64,000 nucleotides of DNA from contig JBFMGC010000012.1 of the NCBI GenBank assembly GCA_040752815.1, positions 1 to 64,000 of the forward strand. The letters are read 5' to 3'. Every line of letters begins with the position of its first letter. The first letter of the stretch is position 1. The notes beneath the pieces are model-generated. The model saw nothing but the letters and a program-made list of their open reading frames with translations. It made no database searches and was not told the origin of the DNA. The position numbers and the translations under genes were made by a program. Shown here in pieces: positions 16,531-26,433 of the stretch. Source of the stretch: Candidatus Zixiibacteriota bacterium. GTDB lineage: Bacteria > Zixibacteria > MSB-5A5 > GN15 > FEB-12.

Positions 16531-19227
16531 ATGCAATTGGCCGATTTGAAACGATACGGCATTTCGGAGCGGATAATCGACGCCTGGCGAAAGCGCCAGG
16601 GTGATACGCTCCTGCCGGTGCAGCGTCGGGCGATCCGCCAGGGTCTGCTGGACACTCTTTCGCCGGACACGAAACGCCCCAACATGATCATTGCCGCGCC
16701 GACATCGGCGGGGAAATCTTTTTGTGCGGAACTGGCCGCCGCTCGGGCACTGGCTGAGCAGCGACGAGTGGTAATGGTCTTCCCGCTTCGCTCGCTGGCC
16801 GAGGAAAAGTACCGGTTGTTTCAGCAAACCTACGCGCCGCTTGGGATCAGGTGTCTTATTCTTACCGGCGATCATCCGGAAAACGATGAGCCGTTTCTGC
16901 GTGGGCAATATCACATCGCACTCGCGATTGTCGAGAAATTCGATCTGGCTCTCGCCGGGCGACTCGATCTCCTGCGCAATATCGGCCTGGTGGTGGTGGA
17001 CGAAATTCAGACGATTGCCGAGCCGGGGCGCGGCGCGGTGCTGGAACGGCTGCTCACTCGGATCGTGGCCTCCGAGTACAGGCCGGGAATTGTCGGGCTG
17101 TCGGCGGTGCTGGTGGAGCAGCGAATCGAGCCGCTGGCGGATTGGCTTGGCGCGGTGATTGTCGAAGAGACCGTCCGTCCGCGCGAACTCATCCGCGGAG
17201 TCGCTGCCAACGGCACGCTTACGTACCGGACCTACAATGATGGCCGCGATGGTTCCGAGCCGTTTGTCGGGATGAGCCCTCATGATGATCCCGACCAGAT
17301 AGCCCAGTCGCTGGCCGAGAGGATCAAATCCGACAATGGGCAGACCCTGATCTTTCTCAAATCGCGCACCGATACGGTGAACCTCGCGCTCAAACTCGCG
17401 GCGTCGTTGGGACGGCCGCCGGCTCGGCAGGCGCTCGCGCAACTGACCGACGATGAGCCGTCATTTTTGCTCCGGTCGCTCAGCCAGGCGCTTGGTCACG
17501 GTGTGGCTTTCCACAATTCCGACCTGTCATCGCGTCAGCGGGCGACAGTCGAGCAGGCATTTTGTTCGGGGGAGATATCAGTCCTGTGCGCCACGACCAC
17601 CCTGGCGCTGGGCGTGAACCTGCCTGCCGATTATGTCTATCTCGAAACCGTCAAGTACGCGTCGGGCGCTTACGACTCGCGTCCCGAGTTGGTCCCGATC
17701 AGCCGCGCCGAGTTCGACAACATGACTGGCCGGGCCGGGAGGCTCGGTTTCGGCAGCGAGCAGCCGGGTCGCGCGGTGCTGATGGCCGAATCGGCGTTCG
17801 ACAGTGACGTGCTTTGGAATGCCTATATCGCTCCGACTGCATCGTGCCCGATCCAGTCCGCATGGAGCAGTCTGCCGACCGATGACTGGGTCCTGCACAT
17901 GATTGTCTGTGGCCTGGCGCACAGCGAAGACGATTTGTCGCGAGTGTTCTCGCACACTCTCTATTCCCGGTTAGGTGACACAGGCGGCAAGTCAACGGGA
18001 GCGTCGCCCGACTTTGCGGCCGCGATTGTCCGCCTTATAGATCAGGGATTCGTCGAGAGGGGAGATGACGGCGCGCCGGCCGCCACACCGGTTGCTTCGG
18101 CGGCGGTCACCGCTGGGCTGTCGGTCGCGGTCACGGAACACTTGCGGCGGCTTCTCAATGATCACAACCAGCCGGAGACGCCGTTCGGGTGGCTCTGCCT
18201 GGCGCTCAGCTCGCGCGAGTGGGCGCTCCCGCCGGCGATTCTGTCCAGTTACGAGCAGAGTAACAACGTGCCGGTGCGTATGCTCTATCGCCGGTTCGAT
18301 CATTCGGTCGAGGAAGCGGTGCCGCTCCTGCCGGAGGACTATCGCCATCGCCCTCTGTCGTATCGCGCGGCAGCGACACTCAAGTCGGCGCTGCTGCTCG
18401 ACCAGTGGCGCTGCCTGACACCGGTGCAGAGACTCGAGGAGCGTTTCCACCTGCACCTGGGGCAGATTCAGTACCTGGGGCGGACCGCGGCGCATTTGGT
18501 CTCGGCACTCGGTCGCCTGATCGCCACGAGCGACCGCGAATCGGATCGCCCTCGGCTTCTTTCCGAGCTGGCCTTCTCACTCCGGTTCGGCCTGCCGCCG
18601 GAGTATCAGGAGATTCACCGGCGTCTCGGGGACGCACTGAGGCGGTGCGACTTTCTTGCCCTTCGCGCGGCCGGAATAGAAACTCTCGAAGATCTCGGCC
18701 GACAGTCCGAGCAGCGCTTTGTCGACTTGTTTGGCAGCGACTCTAAGTCAAAGCATATTAGCGACATAATCAATAACCTTAAAGAGGAGGTTGATATGCA
18801 GTCAGCTACTCTTGATCTCCGGTCGCCTTTTTGTCAGCAGCCTCGGATGATCGAAATCGATGGCAGCTACGAGGCTGATCGGTACCTGGTGCGAATCGAC
18901 GGCTTCCCGGTCAGACTGACCGGGAAGTCGTTCAAGTACCTGGCCAAGCTGGCCTGGTCCCGGGTCAATGATTCGTCCGGCTGGATTTACAAGGAGGATA
19001 TCGAGGTTGGTTTCAACCAGGCTCGCTATCTCTACCGCATGAAGAACGAGATTGCGGCGGGGATTAATTCGGGCTGGCCGGTGGTGGAGAACAACCGGCT
19101 GGGTTATTACCGCCTGCAGATCGATCCCGACAAGATCCGGCTGAACGTGGACAACCTGAAGAGCCATCCCGACTACGAACTGCGCAGCCTGTTCGAATCC
19201 GGGAACCGGCCCTGCGCGGTGAATTGA
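16531..19227 (+). CDS. Ski2/Hel308-like superfamily 2 helicase with C-terminal winged helix
   Basis: 898 residues from an ATG with GGGAGGAAG upstream. Helicase motifs: Q-like QRRAI (about 31), motif I APTSAGKS (56-63), motif II DEIQ (157-160), motif III GLSAVL (189-194, SAT changed to SAV), motif V TTTLALGVNLPA (355-366), motif VI MTGRAGR (398-404). The order and the GRAGR box fit the Ski2/Hel308 group of 3'-5' helicases. A helix-hairpin-helix-like stretch (LRAAGIETLEDLG) lies near 725. The C-terminal 100 residues look like a winged-helix DNA-binding module (VRLTGKSFKYLAKLAW, ARYLYRMKNEI, GYYRL). It is likely a DNA-repair or defence helicase. The SOS-type promoter and zinc-ribbon partner support a damage-response role, which is an inference. 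Confidence 0.88.
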   Translation: MQLADLKRYGISERIIDAWRKRQGDTLLPVQRRAIRQGLLDTLSPDTKRPNMIIAAPTSAGKSFCAELAAARALAEQRRVVMVFPLRSLAEEKYRLFQQTYAPLGIRCLILTGDHPENDEPFLRGQYHIALAIVEKFDLALAGRLDLLRNIGLVVVDEIQTIAEPGRGAVLERLLTRIVASEYRPGIVGLSAVLVEQRIEPLADWLGAVIVEETVRPRELIRGVAANGTLTYRTYNDGRDGSEPFVGMSPHDDPDQIAQSLAERIKSDNGQTLIFLKSRTDTVNLALKLAASLGRPPARQALAQLTDDEPSFLLRSLSQALGHGVAFHNSDLSSRQRATVEQAFCSGEISVLCATTTLALGVNLPADYVYLETVKYASGAYDSRPELVPISRAEFDNMTGRAGRLGFGSEQPGRAVLMAESAFDSDVLWNAYIAPTASCPIQSAWSSLPTDDWVLHMIVCGLAHSEDDLSRVFSHTLYSRLGDTGGKSTGASPDFAAAIVRLIDQGFVERGDDGAPAATPVASAAVTAGLSVAVTEHLRRLLNDHNQPETPFGWLCLALSSREWALPPAILSSYEQSNNVPVRMLYRRFDHSVEEAVPLLPEDYRHRPLSYRAAATLKSALLLDQWRCLTPVQRLEERFHLHLGQIQYLGRTAAHLVSALGRLIATSDRESDRPRLLSELAFSLRFGLPPEYQEIHRRLGDALRRCDFLALRAAGIETLEDLGRQSEQRFVDLFGSDSKSKHISDIINNLKEEVDMQSATLDLRSPFCQQPRMIEIDGSYEADRYLVRIDGFPVRLTGKSFKYLAKLAWSRVNDSSGWIYKEDIEVGFNQARYLYRMKNEIAAGINSGWPVVENNRLGYYRLQIDPDKIRLNVDNLKSHPDYELRSLFESGNRPCAVN

Positions 19228-19230
19228 CAG

Positions 19231-20505
19231 CTACGGTCCACCCGTGGCGGCCGAATGTCCGGCCAGCCGGCCGGTGGAGAAGGCCGCCTGAAGATTGTAG
19301 CCGCCGGTGGGGCCATCGATATCGAGCACCTCACCGGCGAAATACAGCCCAGCCACCAGGCGTGACTGCATCGTGCGCGGATCGACCTCGGCGAGATCGA
19401 CACCACCCGCAGTCACGGTGGCTTCAGCGTAGCCTTGGTGTCCGGTCACAGTCAGGCGAAAGTCTTTGAGCAAATGTCTCAGGCGACGCCGCTCCGCGGT
19501 GGTGACCTGGCTGCCGGTAATGTTCCCGGAGACGTCGGCCAGATCAAGACAAACGGGCACCAGGCTGGATGGAAGCAGCTCTTTAAGGATGTTCTGTAAC
19601 TGTTTTGTTCCCAACCCACTAAAACGTTCGAGCAGGTGCGATTCCAGCGCTCGCTCATCGAGCGACGGAAGCAGATCGAATGATATCTCGACTTTTTTGC
19701 CGGCCGACAAGCTGTCGACCGCGTCGAGGCTGACGAGCAGAATTACCGGGCCGGAGAGCCCATAGTGCGTGAACACCAGGTCGCCCAGTAACGCGGCCTG
19801 TGGCCGGTCCTGCGTGATTAATCTGACTGCCACATCGTGCAGACTTAGACCCTGAAGCCGAGGGGCGATGTCTCCTTTAGTTTCTAAAGGCACGAGAGCG
19901 GGGCGAGTCGGCACGATAGTGTGTCCAAGCGCGCGGGCCAGCGAGTAACCGTCGCCGGTCGATCCTGTTTCCGGATAAGACAGTCCCCCGGTGGCGATGA
20001 TGACCGCATCTGCTGGGACCACCTTGTGGCTGCCTACGCGAACACCGGCAATGCGCCGATCTCTCACCACGATTTCACTGACAGCGGAATTCTTGTCGAT
20101 TGCGGCCCCGGAGGCGACGGTCCACTCGGCGAGGGCCTCCGCAAACTCCGGCGCGCGATTGCCGGTCGGGAAGTACTTGCCGCCCGGTTCGAGCTCAGCC
20201 GGTATGCCGAGACTCTCCGCGAACGCTACGAGGTCGGAACTGAAGAAGCGCATAAACGCCTGGCGGAGAAATTGACGCTGGTGCCCATACGCCTTGAGAA
20301 ACAGCTCTAGCGGCGCGGAATTTGTCAGGTTGCAGCGCCCTTTTCCGGTGATGCCGAGTTTCGTGCCGGTGCGGCCCGTCTTCTCCAGCACTGTCACCCT
20401 GGCGCCCTGTGACGCGGCAATACCGGCGGCCATGAGGCCGGCAGCACCGCCGCCGACTACTACCACTTTCCGAGGAGGCCGCGGTGGTGAATCAGCATGA
20501 GTCAT
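19231..20505 (-). CDS. BaiN/HI0933-family FAD-dependent oxidoreductase
   Basis: 424 residues. The N-terminal Rossmann dinucleotide motif VVVGGGAAGLMAAG (about 15-28) is followed by the family signature LEKTGRTGTKLGITGKGRCN near 40-60, which identifies the HI0933/YhiN/BaiN group. FAD contacts reappear at the C-terminus (LYFAGEVLDIDGPTGGYN). The physiological substrate of most members is unknown; one relative reduces bile-acid intermediates. The frame is open to 20622, but the ATG at 20505 with GAGG upstream starts just before the FAD motif. It converges on the helicase gene with 3 bases between stops. Confidence 0.92.
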   Translation of the reverse strand: MTHADSPPRPPRKVVVVGGGAAGLMAAGIAASQGARVTVLEKTGRTGTKLGITGKGRCNLTNSAPLELFLKAYGHQRQFLRQAFMRFFSSDLVAFAESLGIPAELEPGGKYFPTGNRAPEFAEALAEWTVASGAAIDKNSAVSEIVVRDRRIAGVRVGSHKVVPADAVIIATGGLSYPETGSTGDGYSLARALGHTIVPTRPALVPLETKGDIAPRLQGLSLHDVAVRLITQDRPQAALLGDLVFTHYGLSGPVILLVSLDAVDSLSAGKKVEISFDLLPSLDERALESHLLERFSGLGTKQLQNILKELLPSSLVPVCLDLADVSGNITGSQVTTAERRRLRHLLKDFRLTVTGHQGYAEATVTAGGVDLAEVDPRTMQSRLVAGLYFAGEVLDIDGPTGGYNLQAAFSTGRLAGHSAATGGP

Positions 20506-20686
20506 CGCGCCTCGAATATACCCATTCCAATAGAACGCCGAAGAATTTTCTTGGCAAGGCGACCGGCGATTTACTACCTTTGGGGCAGTCGGGCAGAAGT
20601 TGTAGCGTGTCAAGCCAGGCATTGGCCCCGGCGGATCCTCTATACGCTGTCCACCGCATTAACTGTTTTGCAGGAGTACACTCACT

Positions 20687-20911
20687 ATGGCAGAGCGCGA
20701 AACCGGCACCGTGAAGTGGTTTAGCGCTGAGAAGGGGTACGGTTTTATCGTCCGCGATAAAGGTGACGACATCTTCGTTCATCACTCGCAGATTGCACAG
20801 ACCGGCTACCGCCGACTTCAGGAAGGACAGAAAGTCGAGTTCTCAGTAGTGCAGGCAGACAAAGGCCTTCAGGCCCAGGAAGTCAGGGTAGTGGAAGAAA
20901 CTGCTTCCTGA
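20687..20911 (+). CDS. Cold-shock domain protein
   Basis: 74 residues forming one OB-fold cold-shock domain. RNP1 (KGYGFIV) and RNP2 (DIFVHH) are intact, preceded by [11 protein letters not shown]. It binds single-stranded RNA/DNA and acts as an RNA chaperone. AGGAG lies ten bases before the ATG. It is divergent from the flavoprotein gene with about 180 bases between. I see no definite CspA-type cold-box there. Confidence 0.95.
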   Translation: MAERETGTVKWFSAEKGYGFIVRDKGDDIFVHHSQIAQTGYRRLQEGQKVEFSVVQADKGLQAQEVRVVEETAS

Positions 20912-21105
20912 GATTGTTTTCAGACATTTCGGGGGAAGGTCCAATAATGTTATCAGCAGGGCAGGCGAACCAGTCAGCCCGGCGCGGAACGGTTTGTCCG
21001 GGCTACGCTTGCCGACCGAAAGGGCATGAGGCCGAACCGAATCTGGTTTACGGCGTATGCATAATGCCCTTTATTGTCCGATAATTGGATTGATGGCCTG
21101 GTCTT

Positions 21106-23565
21106 ATGATTGTTAAGAGCAAACACCGACTGCAGATGGTCGCCAGCGACCGCGAGGAGACCCATCCGATTCTTCCGCTCATGACGGAAGTGCTGTTTCC
21201 GGGCTTGATGATTACCATCCACGTCGGGCGACCTGAAAATCTCGCGCTCTTGGAACACGTAACCGCCGCGCGCACGCCGTTCGTGGCCGCTTACACCCAG
21301 TCCGGGTTTGATACCCCAGCCGCTCGACCCATCCACCAGGTGGGCGTGCTGGCCGAGGCGCGGGACATTCACGAGGGCACCGGAGGCACGAAAGTCGTCA
21401 CGCTGGAGGGGATTCGTCGGGTGGCGATTAGTTCCATCACGAGCCAGGAGCCGTTTCTTCAGGGACACGTGCTCGGTCTCGACACCCCGGCCTTCGTCCC
21501 GAAGGCTATTCGAGAGCGGGTCAACGAGGTTATCTCCATTGTCAACGAGATTACTCATCTCGACCCGACCTACTCACCCGAGTTGTCAAATGTTCTCAAG
21601 CGAAACGTGGAGGACCCGTCGCTCCTGGCCGATCACATTGCCGCCAGTTTTCACTTCTCGCTTTCAGCCAAACAGGAACTGCTGGAATGCCATTTCCTGG
21701 ACGAACGTTACGATTTGTTGCTCCAGCAGCTAAACAGCGAGCTCAACCGGGCGGCGACCGTGCTCAGTATCCAGGACAAGGTCAAGAGGCGGATCGAGTC
21801 GGACCAGGAGAAGTACTTCCTTCGTCAGCAGCTCCATGAGATTCGGCGGCAGCTCGGCGAGGATTTCAGTGAGGAACGCGAGGTCGCTCGGTGGAAGCGG
21901 CTGGTGAAAAGCATGCCCAAGTTGCCGCATGAGGTGCTGGACCGTTCGCGAATTGAAATCGAGCGCCTCGGGCAGATTTCGCCGGCCTCCGCCGAATACG
22001 GCGCAACCAAGAACTACCTCGACTGGCTTTTGAACCTGCCCTGGGCCAAGGTTACCCCGGAGAATTATCAGATCAGCGAGGTTCAGAAGATCGTCGACAC
22101 CGAGTACTTCGGCCCGGATTCCCTTAAAGAAAGAATTCTTCAAAGGCTCTCGGTGCGAAAGCTGATGGGAGGAAAGGACGAGGGCCCGACCCTGTGCCTG
22201 GTCGGCGCTCCCGGTACGGGGAAAGCCTCGCTGGCCAAGGCCATCGCTCGCGCTATCGGCAAGGAGTTCATCCGTATATCAGTCGGCGGGATCACGACTG
22301 TGGCCGACATCAAAGGCACCCCGCGCACGTATCTAGGCGCACAGCCGGGTCAGATCGTGCGAACGCTCAGACAGGCGGGAAGTCTCGATTCCGTAGTACT
22401 GCTCGAGGATATCGATTACTTCAACATCGACAACAATTCGTCGGTGAATATGGCCCTGTTGGAAGTGATCGATGCCCGCTACAACTCGCACTTCCTCGAT
22501 CAGTATATCGGTGTGCCGATCGACCTGAGCCGCATCTTCTTCGTGTGCTCGGTGCGCTCCTACGAAGAAATCCCCGAACAGTTTGTACCCAGGCTCGAAA
22601 TCATCGAGCTGCCCGGATACATCGAGCGTGAAAAGATCGCTATCGCCCAACGATACATCATACCGAGTATGCTCGAACGGCACGGGTTGAAGAAATCCGA
22701 GGTGCGCATTTCCGATCGCACCCTGGCGAAAATCATCGGGAATTACACCATGGAAGCCGGACTGCTCGGCCTCTCGCAGCAGCTCGAACGGATTTGCCGT
22801 AAGATCGCACTCCAAAAGGCCGAGAACCACAAGCACAGTTGGACGGTCACGGAGAAGACTCTCGACTCTTATCTGGGCACGCCTCAGTACATTCCGGAAA
22901 AAGCCGAATCAGTGCCGGAGATCGGCAATGCGGCCGGCCTGGCCTGGACCGGCGCCGGCGGCGAGCTGATGTTTATCGAGGGGCTGAAGATGAAAGGGGA
23001 CGGGCAGATTATCACGACCGGCTCACTGGGCGAGGTCATGCGGGAGTCGATTCAGGCCGCCCATTCGTACGTCCGCTCCAAGGCCGACGTGCTCGGGATC
23101 GACTTTAACGACTTTAACGAGTTTGATATCCATATTCACTTCCCGTCCGGGGCGATTCCCAAGGACGGTCCCTCCGCCGGGATAACAGTCTGTTTGGTGA
23201 TCGCCTCGGTTATGTCGGAGCGGCCGATCCGCAACGATATCGCCATGACCGGCGAGGTCACCCTGCGCGGCAAGGTACTGCCGGTCGGCGGGACCAAAGA
23301 GAAGATCTCGGCCGCATTCCGCGCGGGGATATACTACGTGGTCCTGCCCAAGGAGAACGAGAAGGACCTCAAGGACATACCGCGCGAGATAATCCGCCTG
23401 ACCAAGTTCTATTTCATCGAGAGCGTTGACGAGCTTTTCGAGCTATGCCTCCTTGATTTCAAGCCGTCCACGCACACACTCGAGAAGATTTTCGCGGAGG
23501 AAATCGCCCGCGCCCGCAAGAAATCGCCGCGCAAGAGGCGACCCGCGGCGCGCCGCGGCCGTTAG
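21106..23565 (+). CDS. lon: Full-length Lon-family protease with degenerate ATPase site
   Basis: 819 residues, the usual length of bacterial LonA. The N-terminal substrate domain ([14 protein letters not shown] start), a coiled coil ([16 protein letters not shown]), AAA+ and protease domains are all present. The protease dyad is intact: Ser690 in KDGPSAG and Lys731 in GGTKEK. The AAA+ site is not: Walker A reads GAPGTGKA (Thr to Ala374), Walker B reads LLED (expected LLDE, residues 434-435), sensor 1 has Arg484 where Asn is expected, and the sensor-2 Arg of EAGVRGL is Leu (EAGLLGL). The arginine finger is kept (Arg496). The C-terminus is a basic tail rich in Arg and Lys. Probably a Lon paralogue with weak or no ATP hydrolysis. 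Confidence 0.93.
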   Translation: MIVKSKHRLQMVASDREETHPILPLMTEVLFPGLMITIHVGRPENLALLEHVTAARTPFVAAYTQSGFDTPAARPIHQVGVLAEARDIHEGTGGTKVVTLEGIRRVAISSITSQEPFLQGHVLGLDTPAFVPKAIRERVNEVISIVNEITHLDPTYSPELSNVLKRNVEDPSLLADHIAASFHFSLSAKQELLECHFLDERYDLLLQQLNSELNRAATVLSIQDKVKRRIESDQEKYFLRQQLHEIRRQLGEDFSEEREVARWKRLVKSMPKLPHEVLDRSRIEIERLGQISPASAEYGATKNYLDWLLNLPWAKVTPENYQISEVQKIVDTEYFGPDSLKERILQRLSVRKLMGGKDEGPTLCLVGAPGTGKASLAKAIARAIGKEFIRISVGGITTVADIKGTPRTYLGAQPGQIVRTLRQAGSLDSVVLLEDIDYFNIDNNSSVNMALLEVIDARYNSHFLDQYIGVPIDLSRIFFVCSVRSYEEIPEQFVPRLEIIELPGYIEREKIAIAQRYIIPSMLERHGLKKSEVRISDRTLAKIIGNYTMEAGLLGLSQQLERICRKIALQKAENHKHSWTVTEKTLDSYLGTPQYIPEKAESVPEIGNAAGLAWTGAGGELMFIEGLKMKGDGQIITTGSLGEVMRESIQAAHSYVRSKADVLGIDFNDFNEFDIHIHFPSGAIPKDGPSAGITVCLVIASVMSERPIRNDIAMTGEVTLRGKVLPVGGTKEKISAAFRAGIYYVVLPKENEKDLKDIPREIIRLTKFYFIESVDELFELCLLDFKPSTHTLEKIFAEEIARARKKSPRKRRPAARRGR

Positions 23566-23610
23566 TCTGTCCATTTGTGTTTACACTCCGAACGACCAGC
23601 CAATAACTGC

Positions 23611-23640
23611 TTGACACGCCTCGAGGCGCGGGGGTATATT
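23611..23640 (+). promoter_or_regulatory. Promoter and long leader of the BACON/dockerin gene
   Basis: TTGACA at 23611-23616 and TATATT at 23635-23640, 18 bp apart. The leader from about 23648 to the ATG at 23855 is over 200 bases and contains inverted segments (GTGACGGC near 23653 with GCCTGTCAC near 23675; GTGTGA near 23776 with TCACAC near 23803). I cannot assign it to a known riboswitch. Confidence 0.6.
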
Positions 23641-23854
23641 CGCTGCAGACAGGGTGACGGCATGATTGTGTGTCAGCCTGTCACGGGTATACGATACTTG
23701 ACCTCAAGCGGTCTCATGTGAACCATATAGAGCACACACCGGCCCTCAGGCGGCAAGGCGCCGGGCGCTCGCAAGTGTGAAGTGCTCAGGTTCCGACCAG
23801 GTCACACGAAGAAAAACCGGTAACGACATGCTGCGTTTCGCATGGAGGTAAACC

Positions 23855-26215
23855 ATGTTCACGAAGATCGGGGCGGCGCTATTGGTGTGGTCGCTTGCGC
23901 TATCTGCAACGGTTACGGGCCAGGGTCAGGATCCCAAGGATCAGGGTTTGGCCGATACGGTGCGCATAGACATCAGTCTGCGCCCCGACGCCAACACCAA
24001 CCAGCTCAATGTCACCATTGATCTGTACTTGTTCAACGACGTACAAAACCTGTCCAGTGTAGCAATCGGTTTCAAGTGGATAAACGACCAGCTGACCATG
24101 ACCAACGCGGCCTTTACGCCCCTGGGTCAGTCGGCCTTCGACTTTATCCGCTTCCTTTATCGTAACAACAACAAGGACAGCACCAACAAGTACGATCGCT
24201 TCCAGTTCACCGGTACCAGGCTCGCGGGTACCGGCCTCCTGGCAAGCATGACTGCCAAGCACGTGGCCCGGTATGACTGTGTTCTATCAAGCTGGACGGT
24301 GTTCGATTCGCTGGTGGTGGATACGGCGCAGGTGTTCGGCGCCGGGCTCGAGTTCGTTGATTTCAGCAATGTCGAATACCGCCCCCGTTGGGCAGGTCGA
24401 GTCGTGGTTTACGACGCCAACCGCCCGGTTCTCTCCAATCTGCTCCTTTCCGAGGACACTCTGCGCTTTGAGGCCACGCAGGGGCTGGGAAACCCGCCGC
24501 CCCAGGTTGTGGAGGTCACATCCGATCAACTGCCGCTCGCCTTTAATGTAGTCGAAAGCATCCCCTGGCTACTTAAATCTCCGTCGAGCGGCACCACACC
24601 CCAGCCTGTCACTATCTCCATTACGACTACCGGGCTCGTGGCTGACACCTATTTCGACTCTGTTCGCTTCGAATCCGCCGGTGCGTCCAATTCGCCGCAG
24701 TTTCTTTATGTCGAGCTGGTGGTCAACCCACAGCAGCCCGCGATCGGAGTGGATAAGACGATCTTCTTCTTCAACGCGATCGTGGGCGGCGCAAATCCGC
24801 CCAATCAGACCCTGGGCATAACGAACACAGGCCAGTCGACACTCAACTGGTCGGTCACCAACTCGGAGGCCTGGCTTTCGCTTAACCCGCCGTCGGGAGT
24901 AAATGCCGGCACGGTTACCCTGTCGGTCAATACCACCGGTTTGTCCTTCGGCCAGTACAGTGATACCATTGTCGTATCCGATCCGGCAGCGACCAACAGC
25001 CCGGTGAAGGTGCCGGTGCGCCTGTCGATGGCCTCGGACCTGCCCATTTTAGTAATAGACTCGATCCCCAATTACTGGCCGGTAGACTGGGCCGTTGAAG
25101 GTCCCATGTTCATTCGCTCGTTCGGCGTGCGCAACGGTGGTCCCGGCTCCCTGAATTTCTGGGTCGAGACCAGCTCACCCAATATCCTGAATGTCACGCC
25201 GGATACCTCATCGGCCCCCGACTCAGTTTCTCTTCTGTTCTATTTTCCCACTAATCCAGGTCCTGATCCCCTAATCCCCGATCTGATAATCGACACGGTC
25301 TGGGTTTACTCCAATGAGGCGATCAACTCGCCGGTCATGGTGGAATGCTGGCTGCGGTTTCCGGTCGGTCCGGCGGTTATCGGCTTGTCTACCGATGCCA
25401 TCGAGTTTAATGTCTACGAGTGTTATCAGGGATACGGCAACTCGCTCCCTACGAGCGAATTCACAGTGACCAATGACGGCTATGATGAACCGATGGCCAT
25501 CGAGATTGTCTACAACTCCGAACGGTTTCAGATCATCGGGGCTGAGACCAGGCGCAACGCGCCCTACACGTATCAGGTAAATGCGAAACTCCCCGACGTC
25601 CCTACCGGAACGTACACGGATACAATCTGGGTTACCTCGCTCTGGGCGATGAACAAACCGCAGATGGTAGTGGTCACTTTTAATTTCCTCCCGACACCGC
25701 AGCCGCCCACCATCTTCGTTCCCGGTACTCCGCTCAAGATCGCCTACCAGGAAGATTCCGGTCCCCAATTGTACGAGGGACTTCAGATTGCCAATGTCAA
25801 TCCAGGCTGTATGAACTGGGAGATAAGCGAGAATTTGAGCTGGTTGACACCGGTGACAACTCAAGGGGCCGTTCCTGACGAAAGCCCGCTTTTGATAGAT
25901 GCCACCGGCTACACCCTGGGCGAGTACGCGGTCAACATTTCTATCCTGTCTCCGTCCGCTTCTAACAACCCGTTGGTGGTTCCGCTGCTCCTGCAAGTGT
26001 GGAAGCTGCGGGGCGATGTTAACTGGAACGGGGAGATCACCGTTCAGGATGTTGCCTGGATGATCGACTACCTGTTTGAGCTGGAGCACGCCCCGATGCC
26101 GGTTACGATGGTGGGGGACGTAGACTGCGACGGTAACATAAACATCGGAGATATTGCGGCAATAATCGATTACCTCTACGTTGACCTCGTGCCGCTCTGC
26201 AGCAACCCATACTGA
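23855..26215 (+). CDS. Secreted multidomain protein with BACON-like repeats and C-terminal dockerin
   Basis: 786 residues. A signal peptide (about 1-22; ALLVWSLALSATVTG) precedes an N-terminal domain of about 170 residues whose opening VRIDISLRPDANTNQLNVTI resembles a cohesin-like or extracellular beta-sandwich. Three or more BACON-like Ig repeats follow, each with a W-L...SG core (IPWLLKSPSSG, EAWLSLNPPSG, LSWLTPVTTQG) and an 'NTG' strand. Residues about 725-786 are a type I dockerin with two calcium-binding segments (GDVNWNGEITVQD and GDVDCDGNINIGD). A good ribosome site (GGAGG) precedes the ATG. Probably surface-attached or released; the binding target is unknown. Confidence 0.88.
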   Translation: MFTKIGAALLVWSLALSATVTGQGQDPKDQGLADTVRIDISLRPDANTNQLNVTIDLYLFNDVQNLSSVAIGFKWINDQLTMTNAAFTPLGQSAFDFIRFLYRNNNKDSTNKYDRFQFTGTRLAGTGLLASMTAKHVARYDCVLSSWTVFDSLVVDTAQVFGAGLEFVDFSNVEYRPRWAGRVVVYDANRPVLSNLLLSEDTLRFEATQGLGNPPPQVVEVTSDQLPLAFNVVESIPWLLKSPSSGTTPQPVTISITTTGLVADTYFDSVRFESAGASNSPQFLYVELVVNPQQPAIGVDKTIFFFNAIVGGANPPNQTLGITNTGQSTLNWSVTNSEAWLSLNPPSGVNAGTVTLSVNTTGLSFGQYSDTIVVSDPAATNSPVKVPVRLSMASDLPILVIDSIPNYWPVDWAVEGPMFIRSFGVRNGGPGSLNFWVETSSPNILNVTPDTSSAPDSVSLLFYFPTNPGPDPLIPDLIIDTVWVYSNEAINSPVMVECWLRFPVGPAVIGLSTDAIEFNVYECYQGYGNSLPTSEFTVTNDGYDEPMAIEIVYNSERFQIIGAETRRNAPYTYQVNAKLPDVPTGTYTDTIWVTSLWAMNKPQMVVVTFNFLPTPQPPTIFVPGTPLKIAYQEDSGPQLYEGLQIANVNPGCMNWEISENLSWLTPVTTQGAVPDESPLLIDATGYTLGEYAVNISILSPSASNNPLVVPLLLQVWKLRGDVNWNGEITVQDVAWMIDYLFELEHAPMPVTMVGDVDCDGNINIGDIAAIIDYLYVDLVPLCSNPY

Positions 26216-26236
26216 AGAACAGAATTCCACGTTGTT

Positions 26237-26273
26237 CGAGCGTCTCCGCCGGAAGCAGGGACGCTCGTTTTTT
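26237..26273 (+). terminator. Intrinsic terminator after the BACON/dockerin gene
   Basis: CGAGCGTC (26237-26244) pairs with GACGCTCG (26260-26267) around a 15-base loop, followed by TTTTTT. It lies 22 bases after the stop. Confidence 0.85.
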
Positions 26274-26304
26274 GGTCATCCCGGCAACATCCTGGGAACA
26301 ACCC

Positions 26305-26333
26305 TTGACAATCGGCTGCAGATTGCCGATATT
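26305..26333 (+). promoter_or_regulatory. Promoter of the M1 peptidase gene
   Basis: TTGACA at 26305-26310 and GATATT at 26328-26333 with a 17-bp spacer. The spacer and -10 hold an inverted repeat ATCGGC / GCCGAT (26311-26330) that could be an operator. The leader to the TTG start is about 95 bases. Confidence 0.6.
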
Positions 26334-26433
26334 GAAGAGTTAGTAGCCTGTTACACCACGCCTTTGCCCGGGCGGAAAACTTATTGACTGCAACGCCTTC
26401 ACCAGTTGTTCAAGTCGTATCAGGAGGTCTGCT

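Noticed and set aside
26034-26190. EF-hand or calmodulin-like reading of the repeated acidic loops
   Set aside because: The two 12-residue loops with following helices and spacing fit dockerin type I better, as in the neighbouring M1 protein.
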